A stretch of DNA of 6,769 nt from JAVBUZ01 sp031554725 (lineage in GTDB: Bacteria; Bacillota; Clostridia; Lachnospirales; Lachnospiraceae): contig JAVBUZ010000004.1 in the NCBI GenBank assembly GCA_031554725.1, positions 1-6,769 on the forward strand. The letters are read 5' to 3'. The translations under genes and the position numbers were made by a program. Every line of letters begins with the position of its first letter. The stretch's first letter is position 1. Under the pieces are notes generated by a model. That model was given only the letters and a program-made list of their open reading frames with translations, did no database searches and had not been told where the DNA came from. This document shows positions 1 through 5,187 of this stretch, in pieces.

Positions 1-245
1 CAAATATTTTACCTGTTTCAGATTTGAGAAATTATAATGAAGTATTGAAAAACTGTCAGGTTGGTGAGCCTGTGTTTTTGACCAAAAATGGTAGAGGTCG
101 ATTTGTAGTTATAGATATTGAAGACTATGAACGTGAAAGGGCAGAAAGAAAACTGTTGGCAAAATTGCAGGAAGCCGAAGATGCTGTGAGTGATGGCAAT
201 GGCTGGCTGACATTAGAGGAACTAAAAGCCACTGTGAGAGAATAA
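1..245 (+). CDS. Type II antitoxin, Phd/YefM family (5' end outside window)
   Basis: This is the DNA-binding antitoxin of a toxin-antitoxin pair. It would neutralise the toxin encoded immediately downstream and, as is usual for the family, repress the shared promoter. The visible frame is open from the left edge and reads N-I-L-P-V-S-D-L-R-N-Y-N-E-V-L, which is the normal Phd/YefM N-terminus. The TTG at position 24 falls inside this conserved block and is not the start, so the true ATG is probably only two or three codons before the window. The core GEPVFLTKNGRGRFVVIDIEDYE is typical of the family, and the acidic C-terminal tail (about 30 residues, ending LEELKATVRE) would be the toxin-binding part. 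The stop codon is followed after 3 nt by the toxin ATG, so the two genes are co-transcribed. The promoter and operator lie outside the window. Confidence 0.9.
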   Translation, partial: NILPVSDLRNYNEVLKNCQVGEPVFLTKNGRGRFVVIDIEDYERERAERKLLAKLQEAEDAVSDGNGWLTLEELKATVRE

Positions 246-248
246 ATT

Positions 249-545
249 ATGATGAAAATACGGATTAATCCTCTAGTGGCGGTAGATTTAAAAAACATTA
301 AGGAATATATTTCGGAAGACAACTCAGAGATGGCAATAAAAACAGTACAGGAAATATACAGTGAATTTGAGAATATACAAAGGTTTCCAAATATAGGAGC
401 AGAGTTGTCTAAGAGAGTTAGTTTTAAAACGGATTATAAGTATATTGTTCATGGAAATTATGTTGTCCTATATAAAGTGGGAAAAGAGTTTGTAGAAATT
501 TATCGGATAGTGAATAGATTTCAAGATATTACTAGTATTTTTTAA
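249..545 (+). CDS. Type II toxin, RelE/ParE superfamily
   Basis: This 98-aa cytoplasmic protein has the length and layout of RelE/ParE toxins. An N-terminal strand and helix (INPLVAVDLKNIKEYIS) is followed by a second helix, the turn FPNIG at about 46-50, and the strand pattern Y-K-Y-I-V-H-G-N-Y-V-V-L-Y-K-V then V-E-I-Y-R-I-V. The R86-containing strand near the C-terminus matches the usual position of the conserved arginine. The gene follows the antitoxin by 3 nt. GAGAG at 236-240, inside the antitoxin end, is a modest ribosome binding site 8 nt before the first of two tandem ATGs (249 and 252), so either may be used. RelE-type members cleave mRNA on the ribosome and ParE-type members poison DNA gyrase; the sequence alone does not decide between them. 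The gene appears intact. Confidence 0.9.
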   Translation: MMKIRINPLVAVDLKNIKEYISEDNSEMAIKTVQEIYSEFENIQRFPNIGAELSKRVSFKTDYKYIVHGNYVVLYKVGKEFVEIYRIVNRFQDITSIF

Positions 546-708
546 CTTAGTATTAAGAATATTTATTTCTGTAAACATGTGCGAAGATAAATTTGATCCG
601 CTTTCTAGAGTCTCGCAATCTCTTAAGGCAATAGTGGTATGTATGGTTTTTTTGAAATGCCATTAAAAATAGCTGTAATGCAAATAAAGATTCCCATAGA
701 GCAGTTTT

Positions 709-766
709 GAAAAATGCTGGTACTTAAAGTGTGTACTGTACACTTTTACGTACCATTGCATTTTTC
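709..766. terminator. Strong inner hairpin, candidate bidirectional terminator
   Basis: The centre of the long inverted repeat forms a compact stem-loop: GAAAAATGC (709-717) pairs with GCATTTTTC (758-766), TGGTAC (718-723) with GTACCA (750-755), and AAAGTGT (726-732) with ACACTTT (740-746), around the 7-nt loop GTACTGT. That gives about 22 base pairs with two small bulges. On each strand the 3' arm contains T5, so the structure could end transcription both from the toxin gene on the left and from lacI on the right. The T5 lies inside the stem and not after it, so terminator activity is an inference; the base pairing itself is seen directly. Confidence 0.5.
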
Positions 767-769
767 TTT

Positions 770-867
770 AAGCGAAAGCGGCTGCTCGGCGGAACTTTAT
801 TTGCATACAGCATCTTAATTAAGTTCAAAAATATATGCACCACTGCGGCTTCTTCTAAGCGCAAGCG
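770..867 (+). repeat. Pair of GC-rich 11-bp direct repeats
   Basis: AAGCGAAAGCG at 770-780 and AAGCGCAAGCG at 857-867 match at 10 of 11 positions and stand out from the AT-rich surroundings. Both lie in the right arm of the long inverted repeat, where pairing with the left arm is poorest. Each contains a GC-GNAA-GC core able to form a mini-hairpin. Their role is unknown. Confidence 0.4.
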
Positions 868-916
868 TGCCCAAAGGGAAAGCAAATCAAATTTATCATT
901 ATTATATTACATAAAC

Positions 917-1936
917 CTAAATATTCTCCCGAATCCTTATATCTACCGCTACATAGTTATACTCCTTATCAGGCAGACTTCCAGCCGTTAGATAGCTAAA
1001 GAGGATATCAAGCGGTTTACTTCCCTGCACACGAGGCTGCTGGCAAATGGTAGCGGCAATAATGCCCTGTTCAACAAGCTGTTTTGTGGTAGGAACCTTA
1101 TCAAAGGCAAGTATTTTTATCTTGTCCTCAAGTTCAAGCGAGGTAACAGCACGACACCCACCATAAACACCACCGGCGGCAAAAAAGAGAGCATTTATTT
1201 CTGGGTGAGATTGCAAAAGAGCCATGGTTTTTTCGTAGCTTTCAAAGTCATCGTCATTATTTTCAACGGTTTCTACTATGTGAATGTGAGGATAGCTTGC
1301 AGTAACAGTGTTACAAAATCCAGAAATTCGTTCTGTATGGCAGAGAATGTTTGGGGAACCAGATACAATGCCTAGCTGTACTTGGCCCATAGTAATTAGA
1401 TTCATTAAGCCAGCAGCAGTCTCGCCGGAATGAGTATAGTGACTTCCAACGTAGGCAATACGTTTGGAATTTTCAATGTCGGTATTTAGGGTTACCGTGG
1501 GAATGCCCAGCTCAAATAGATCATCAATACGCTCTCTTACGCGGTTGTCATTGTATGGAGCAATGGCTAAGCCATTAATTTCTTCCTCTAATAACTCATC
1601 GATTGCTTTTAATTGTTCTTCTATATCAAAGCGTATCTTCTTAATAACTACACTGCAGTTATAGTCAGAAAGCTCTTCTGCTTTATTTAATACACCTTTT
1701 ATTACATCTTCAAAAAACGGGTTATCGGTAGAAAAAAGAATAACCCCAAGCTTTAGTTTTTTCTTCTGAGCTGCTAAAACAAGTCCAGCCTTGTTGGGGC
1801 GATAGTCTAGGGCTTTCGCTATCTCACGAATTTTTTCTGAGGTAGCAGAATTAACGGAGCCTCTATTATTTAACACTCTATCCACAGTGCCTCTGGACAC
1901 GCCAGCTAGCTCTGCGATTTCCTTGATGGTAGCCAT
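917..1936 (-). CDS. LacI-family transcriptional regulator
   Basis: This 339-aa DNA-binding regulator probably controls the divergent sugar operon and its own transcript. Residues 3-24 form the LacI helix-turn-helix (TIKEIAELAGVSRGTVDR, then VLNN). A hinge around DYRPNKAGLVLAAQ leads to a periplasmic-binding-protein-like sensor domain (KLGVILFSTDNPFFEDVIKG, then IAYVGSHYTHSGETAAGL, and ILAFDKVP near the C-terminus). The GTVDRVLNNRG form is common in regulators of pentose and related sugar uptake. The start is set at 1936 because AAGGGAGGTT sits just upstream with 4 nt between it and the ATG; an in-frame GTG at 1957 would place that site inside the gene. The start lies 17 nt after the stop of the upstream gene, so the two are one transcript. 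The C-terminus RENI is normal for the family although its codons overlap the edge of the inverted repeat. The effector sugar is unknown. Confidence 0.93.
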   Translation of the reverse strand: MATIKEIAELAGVSRGTVDRVLNNRGSVNSATSEKIREIAKALDYRPNKAGLVLAAQKKKLKLGVILFSTDNPFFEDVIKGVLNKAEELSDYNCSVVIKKIRFDIEEQLKAIDELLEEEINGLAIAPYNDNRVRERIDDLFELGIPTVTLNTDIENSKRIAYVGSHYTHSGETAAGLMNLITMGQVQLGIVSGSPNILCHTERISGFCNTVTASYPHIHIVETVENNDDDFESYEKTMALLQSHPEINALFFAAGGVYGGCRAVTSLELEDKIKILAFDKVPTTKQLVEQGIIAATICQQPRVQGSKPLDILFSYLTAGSLPDKEYNYVAVDIRIRENI

Positions 1937-1940
1937 TTTT

Positions 1941-1950
1941 AACCTCCCTT
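1941..1950 (-). promoter_or_regulatory. Ribosome binding site that fixes the lacI start
   Basis: On the minus strand this reads AAGGGAGGTT, followed by AAAA and the ATG at 1936. It is a near-perfect Shine-Dalgarno sequence and supports the 339-aa reading over the longer GTG-started one. Confidence 0.85.
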
Positions 1951-1953
1951 GAA

Positions 1954-2739
1954 TCACAAGTTCAAACTTATATATTGATATACCTTTTCATTCCATTCAT
2001 TGAATGAAATCCCTCTTTGCTTCAGATAGTGCACCTTAGGAAACAGCTCTGTTGGTACTTTGTCTTGAATCTGTTTCTGGAACTGCTCTGGAACAATACA
2101 TGCATATAAGTAATCATGTAAATCCAATTCTTCTTTAATTTTGATTGCATGGTAGCCATCAAACATACGGTTTGGATGATGCAATAGTTCGTCATACTTA
2201 AAATAGAACCGAATGCCAGCATCATATTGACCCTGTTCTAGCTCCTCCTGACTTGGAAAATTCATGGATAGCACCACATAATCTCCCACTGGATCAGCAC
2301 CCCAGCCAAACATAATATATTCATAGTAATCTGCAGGATCACAGAAATGTGTGCCCTGCTTTTCGTTGTGTATCTCTTCTCCTGTTTTCCCACAAACTTT
2401 AGTTAGAGAAAGTAATTTACCACTTTTAAGAATCTGTCCAGCAGCCAAAACATCGGTTGCATGATACGCATATGGATTACTATAATCCTCCTGTATTATG
2501 GAAGAAGGCAGTGGATTCTTACTTGTAGTCGGTTGCTCAATGGCTGTTTGCACAGCGTTCCTTACAACATCATCTTCACAAACCACCTCTATTGGGCGTT
2601 GATAAACATTCTCGTATTTCACGAACTCCAGAATGGTTTCCCACTCACCTCTTGTTATATTAGGATAATCAACCAACTGAAAAAAATATGTATTTTCCCG
2701 AATGACAGTAAAGTTGTCTTTGTGTAACTGTAACTTCAT
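1954..2739 (-). CDS. Unrecognised cytoplasmic protein co-transcribed with lacI
   Basis: This 261-aa protein has no signal peptide or membrane segment, and I cannot assign a function. The first 60 or so residues (MKLQLHKDNFTVI, then YFFQLVDYP) look like a small alpha/beta region. A linker rich in Pro and Ser (about 68-85) precedes a well-ordered part: YHATDVLAAGQILKSGKLL at about 92-110, GTHFCDPADYYEYIMFGWG at 129-147, and GYHAIKIKEELDLHDYLYACIVPEQ at about 195-219. There is no Walker A motif or helix-turn-helix. The YHAT...IL.SG.L and GxxF...Y patterns recall the ADP-ribosyltransferase fold, but the expected catalytic Glu is not evident, so this is a weak suggestion. The start at 2739 is chosen because AAGGGGG lies 7 nt before it; the ATG at 2745 is too close and the ATG at 2826 would add about 29 unlikely residues. 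It is the first gene of the lacI transcript and faces operator 1. Confidence 0.85.
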   Translation of the reverse strand: MKLQLHKDNFTVIRENTYFFQLVDYPNITRGEWETILEFVKYENVYQRPIEVVCEDDVVRNAVQTAIEQPTTSKNPLPSSIIQEDYSNPYAYHATDVLAAGQILKSGKLLSLTKVCGKTGEEIHNEKQGTHFCDPADYYEYIMFGWGADPVGDYVVLSMNFPSQEELEQGQYDAGIRFYFKYDELLHHPNRMFDGYHAIKIKEELDLHDYLYACIVPEQFQKQIQDKVPTELFPKVHYLKQRGISFNEWNEKVYQYISLNL

Positions 2740-2746
2740 TTTCATT

Positions 2747-2753
2747 CCCCCTT
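2747..2753 (-). promoter_or_regulatory. Ribosome binding site for the gene upstream of lacI
   Basis: The minus strand reads AAGGGGG. It is 7 nt from the ATG at 2739 but only 1 nt from the ATG at 2745, which favours the shorter protein. Confidence 0.7.
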
Positions 2754-2782
2754 GATACCAAATAATAACTGCATTCCTTTCC

Positions 2783-2811
2783 AAATTAACATAATAGATA
2801 TATAAAGTCAA
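2783..2811 (-). promoter_or_regulatory. Weak candidate promoter for the lacI transcript
   Basis: The minus strand has TTGACT (2811-2806), a 17-bp spacer, then TAATTT (2788-2783). The -35 box is good and the -10 box is poor. Operator 1 begins about 14 bp upstream of the -35 box. The surrounding sequence is very AT-rich, so other -10 choices are possible. Confidence 0.3.
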
Positions 2812-2824
2812 ATATAGAGCGTGC

Positions 2825-2848
2825 ATTTACGTGCTTGCGCACGAAAAT
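2825..2848. promoter_or_regulatory. Operator 1, inverted repeat (probable LacI-family site)
   Basis: The core CGTGC-TTGC-GCACG (2830-2843) is extended by ATTT and AAAT to give 10-bp arms with one mismatch over 24 bp. It matches operator 2 at 12 of 14 core positions. It lies about 90 bp upstream of the leftward gene pair that includes lacI, which suggests autoregulation. The palindrome is seen directly; binding by this particular regulator is inferred. Confidence 0.65.
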
Positions 2849-2930
2849 TGTGAAAATGACTAAATTATATAAAACAAAGACACAAAAAACCTAATAAAGT
2901 TGTGTATTATTACGAAAAATAAAGACCTAC

Positions 2931-2959
2931 TTGATTTTCTGTGACAACCATACTATTAT
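2931..2959 (+). promoter_or_regulatory. Sigma-A-type promoter of the kinase-isomerase operon
   Basis: TTGATT (2931-2936), an exact 17-bp spacer and TATTAT (2954-2959) form a good housekeeping promoter, with an A-rich stretch (about 2912-2923) just upstream that could act as an UP element. Transcription should start near 2966, giving a leader of about 65 nt and placing operator 2 directly over the start site. Confidence 0.7.
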
Positions 2960-2967
2960 AAAAGTAA

Positions 2968-2981
2968 CGTGCACGCGCACG
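2968..2981. promoter_or_regulatory. Operator 2, inverted repeat at the transcription start
   Basis: CGTGC-ACGC-GCACG has the same 5-bp arms and 4-bp spacer as operator 1. It begins about 9 bp after the -10 box, a classic position for a repressor that blocks polymerase. Its centre is 138 bp from that of operator 1, close to 13 helical turns, so one tetramer or two dimers could hold a loop. Confidence 0.7.
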
Positions 2982-3018
2982 CTTGTTTGAAACTGTAGAA
3001 TCAGGACTTTGGAAACAT

Positions 3019-3023
3019 GGAGG
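3019..3023 (+). promoter_or_regulatory. Ribosome binding site that fixes the kinase start
   Basis: GGAGG lies 8 nt before the ATG at 3032. An in-frame ATG at 3017 would overlap this site and lacks a comparable one upstream, so 3032 is the better start. Confidence 0.8.
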
Positions 3024-3031
3024 AATACTAT

Positions 3032-4501
3032 ATGCTATATATAGGTATTGATTTAGGAACCAGCGCTGTAAAGCTACTACTTATGGACGAGGCTGGCAAG
3101 ATTCAAAAGATAGTATCAAAAGAGTACCCATTATTTTTCCCACACCCAGCTTGGTCAGAGCAAAATCCAGAGGACTGGTTTGAGCAGACCATGGAGGGAC
3201 TAAAGGACTTACTTGAAGGAATGGATAAGTCTCAGGTTGCTGGCATTAGCTTTGGTGGTCAGATGCATGGACTTGTCATTTTAGATAAAGAGGATAAGGT
3301 AATCCGTCCAGCAATTCTTTGGAACGATGGCAGAACCTTTGAAGAATGCGATTACTTAAATAATGTAATAGGAAAAGAAAAGCTTTCAGAGTACACTGCA
3401 AATATTTCTTTTACAGGCTTTACAGCACCAAAGGTTTTATGGGTGAAAAATAAAGAGCCAGAAAATTTTGCACGTATTGAAAAGATTATGCTTCCTAAGG
3501 ATTACATAGCATATAAGCTTACAGGAGTACACTGCACAGATGTTTCCGATGCGTCTGGTATGTTACTATTTGATGTAAAAAATAGATGCTGGTCAAAAGA
3601 AATGTGCGATATTTGTAGCGTAAAAATGGAGCAACTAGCAGCTATCTATGAAAGCTATGAAACTGTTGGAACACTTTTACCTGAAATAGCAAGTCAGCTT
3701 GGTGTTTCTGAAAATGTAAAGGTAGCAGCAGGTGCAGGTGATAATGCAGCAGCGGCTGTAGGAACGGGAACGGTTGGAGACGGAATGTGTAATATTTCCC
3801 TCGGTACAAGTGGAACCATTTTTATCTCATCTAAGAACTTTGGCGTAGATAGCAATAATGCATTACATTCCTTTGCACATGCGGACGGAAGCTATCATCT
3901 TATGGGATGTATGTTAAGCGCAGCATCCTGCAACAAATGGTGGATGGATGACATTGTTGGTACAAGCGATTATAAAAAGGAACAAGCAGGCATTACAAAA
4001 TTAGGCGAAAATCATGTGTACTTTTTACCATATTTAATGGGAGAGCGTTCTCCTCACAACAATCCAAATGCAAGAGGTACCTTTATTGGAATGACAATGG
4101 ATACTAGTCGTGAGGATATGACTCAGGCTGTGCTTGAAGGTGTTGCCTTTGCTCTTAGGGATTCCTTTGAGGTTGCAAAATCTCTTGGAATTAAAATAGA
4201 GAGAACAAAGATTTGTGGTGGCGGTGCTAAGAGTCCATTATGGAAGAAAATTATTGCCAACGTATTAAATCTAAAAGTAGATATGATTGAGAGCGAAGAA
4301 GGACCTGCAATGGGTGGAGCGATGCTTGCAGCAGTAGCTTGCGGCGAATACGAAAGTGTAGAGCAGATAGCTGCTAAAATGGTAAAGATTGTTGATACCG
4401 TTGAACCAGAGGCTGAGCTTGTTGCAAAATACGATGCGCAGTATGCTAAATTTAAAGAAATTTATCCTGCATGCAAGCCTCTATATGATTTGATTCACTA
4501 A
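3032..4501 (+). CDS. xylB: Xylulokinase-like FGGY carbohydrate kinase
   Basis: This 489-aa cytoplasmic kinase would transfer phosphate from ATP to a ketopentose, most likely D-xylulose to give D-xylulose 5-phosphate. The N-terminal domain opens with YIGIDLGTSAVK (Asp7 in the phosphate-binding loop) and carries GGQMHG at 75-80 and LWNDGRT at 97-102, both strong signatures of XylB over other FGGY kinases. The second domain has GAGDNAAAAVGTG, where Asp237 corresponds to the catalytic base, then SLGTSGT at 256-262, GERSPHNNP at 337-345, and GGGAKSPLW at 396-404 for nucleotide binding. The length is normal and no key residue is missing. It is the first gene of the operon, followed by 25 nt and then the DUF4867-type gene. 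Some XylB relatives accept D-ribulose or L-xylulose, which matters because the partner isomerase is not XylA. Confidence 0.93.
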   Translation: MLYIGIDLGTSAVKLLLMDEAGKIQKIVSKEYPLFFPHPAWSEQNPEDWFEQTMEGLKDLLEGMDKSQVAGISFGGQMHGLVILDKEDKVIRPAILWNDGRTFEECDYLNNVIGKEKLSEYTANISFTGFTAPKVLWVKNKEPENFARIEKIMLPKDYIAYKLTGVHCTDVSDASGMLLFDVKNRCWSKEMCDICSVKMEQLAAIYESYETVGTLLPEIASQLGVSENVKVAAGAGDNAAAAVGTGTVGDGMCNISLGTSGTIFISSKNFGVDSNNALHSFAHADGSYHLMGCMLSAASCNKWWMDDIVGTSDYKKEQAGITKLGENHVYFLPYLMGERSPHNNPNARGTFIGMTMDTSREDMTQAVLEGVAFALRDSFEVAKSLGIKIERTKICGGGAKSPLWKKIIANVLNLKVDMIESEEGPAMGGAMLAAVACGEYESVEQIAAKMVKIVDTVEPEAELVAKYDAQYAKFKEIYPACKPLYDLIH

Positions 4502-4526
4502 ATTTTGAAGGGAGTAGGTAATTAAG

Positions 4527-5165
4527 ATGGAGATTTTAAGTATAAGAGATGCAGCATTTGAACAATATGGCCGAATTATAGACAATATTGATTTTACTAC
4601 TTTAGTAGATGAACTAAAAAACACCCCAATTCCAGAAGGTGTTGCATATGAGCCTGCCGTAAAAGAATTGGAAGATCTAGCTGTGATGCAGGAAATATCT
4701 AAAGTTGCTTATGGCGAGATGCCAATTCAAATTGGATATTGCAATGGGCATAATACCATGTTAAATGCGCTGGAATATCACAGAGATTCAGAAATTAATG
4801 TGGCAGCAACAGATGCAGTTTTAATGCTTGGGCTATTACAAGAAGTGGAAGCAGATTTTACATATGATACTTCAAAAGTAAAAGCATTCTTTGTTCCTGC
4901 TGGAATGGCAGTTGAAGTATATGCAACCACCTTACATTATGCACCATGTCATGTTGAAGAGGGCGGATTTCAGGTGGCGATTATTTTACCAAAAGGAACA
5001 AATTATCCACTACAAGGCAAGCATGCAAAAGTAGAAAAAGATGTTGTTAATGAAGATGCACTAATTACTGCTGTTAATAAGTGGCTTATTGGCCACGAAG
5101 ATGGCGGATTAGATAAAGGTAGCTTTTTAGGATTAAAGGGAAAAAACCTTTGCTTAAATGATTAA
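4527..5165 (+). CDS. DUF4867-type protein of unknown function, cupin-like
   Basis: This 212-aa soluble protein resembles what I know as the DUF4867 family, which has no established activity. After a helical N-terminus (1-60), a beta-rich region follows. It contains GYCNGHNTMLNALEYHRDSEI at 70-90 (His75, His85, Glu89) and a second part with FFVPAGMAVEVYATTLHYAPCH at 121-142 (His137, His142), then FQVAIILPKGTNYPL. The HxxxE plus PxG...H arrangement resembles the two metal-binding motifs of cupins such as ureidoglycolate lyase and some sugar isomerases; this is an inference by eye. It sits between kinase and isomerase with gaps of 25 and 22 nt, so it probably acts on the same sugar. AGGGAG (4509-4514) or AGGT (4516-4519) serves as ribosome binding site. 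Confidence 0.85.
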   Translation: MEILSIRDAAFEQYGRIIDNIDFTTLVDELKNTPIPEGVAYEPAVKELEDLAVMQEISKVAYGEMPIQIGYCNGHNTMLNALEYHRDSEINVAATDAVLMLGLLQEVEADFTYDTSKVKAFFVPAGMAVEVYATTLHYAPCHVEEGGFQVAIILPKGTNYPLQGKHAKVEKDVVNEDALITAVNKWLIGHEDGGLDKGSFLGLKGKNLCLND

Positions 5166-5187
5166 TTAAAAATAGGAGGATATTATC

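Larger units (their letters stand above)
556..927. repeat. Long imperfect inverted repeat filling the toxin-lacI gap
   Basis: This gene-free interval is almost wholly a nested inverted repeat centred near 741. Paired blocks, in order from outside inward, are 556-565/918-927 (10 bp), 566-574/907-915 (8 of 9), 586-597/886-897 (12 bp), 600-605/878-883 (6 bp), 633-638/839-844 (6 bp), 649-656/824-831 (8 bp), 672-689/795-811 (17 bp plus a 1-nt insertion), 691-694/791-794, 700-704/782-786, then the inner hairpin 709-766. The blocks are collinear: left plus right coordinates stay between 1472 and 1486. The core 586-897 is well supported. The two outermost blocks are tentative because the right one enters the last codons of lacI. 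No flanking direct repeat or transposase is visible. It could be an old MITE-like insertion, an inverted duplication, or a structured RNA or bidirectional terminator. Confidence 0.75.

Noticed and set aside
24..26. TTG as start of the antitoxin
   Set aside because: It sits within the conserved PVSDLRNYNEVL block, and the frame is open to the left edge, so the gene begins outside the window.
731..991. An 86-codon + strand reading frame in the toxin-lacI gap
   Set aside because: It lies within the inverted repeat, lacks a ribosome binding site, runs antisense into the lacI 3' end and has a composition unlike a folded protein.
1464..1664. Antisense reading frames inside lacI, the unrecognised gene and the isomerase
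   Set aside because: They are shadows of well-supported genes, with no ribosome binding sites or recognisable motifs.
1955..1957. GTG start giving a 346-aa LacI protein
   Set aside because: It would place the strong AAGGGAGGTT ribosome binding site inside the coding region, and the extra seven residues are not part of the LacI helix-turn-helix start.
2740..2826. N-terminal extension of the unrecognised protein from ATG 2826
   Set aside because: There is no ribosome binding site there, and the extension overlaps the likely promoter. The ATG at 2739 has AAGGGGG at good spacing.
3017..3031. Earlier ATG for the kinase
   Set aside because: It overlaps the GGAGG used for the ATG at 3032, and XylB proteins start directly with the MLYIGIDLGTS block.
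2849..3031. A CcpA cre site or riboswitch in the operon control region
   Set aside because: I found no match to TGNAANCGNTNNCA, and the roughly 65-nt leader is too short and shows no riboswitch-like fold beyond the operator palindrome.
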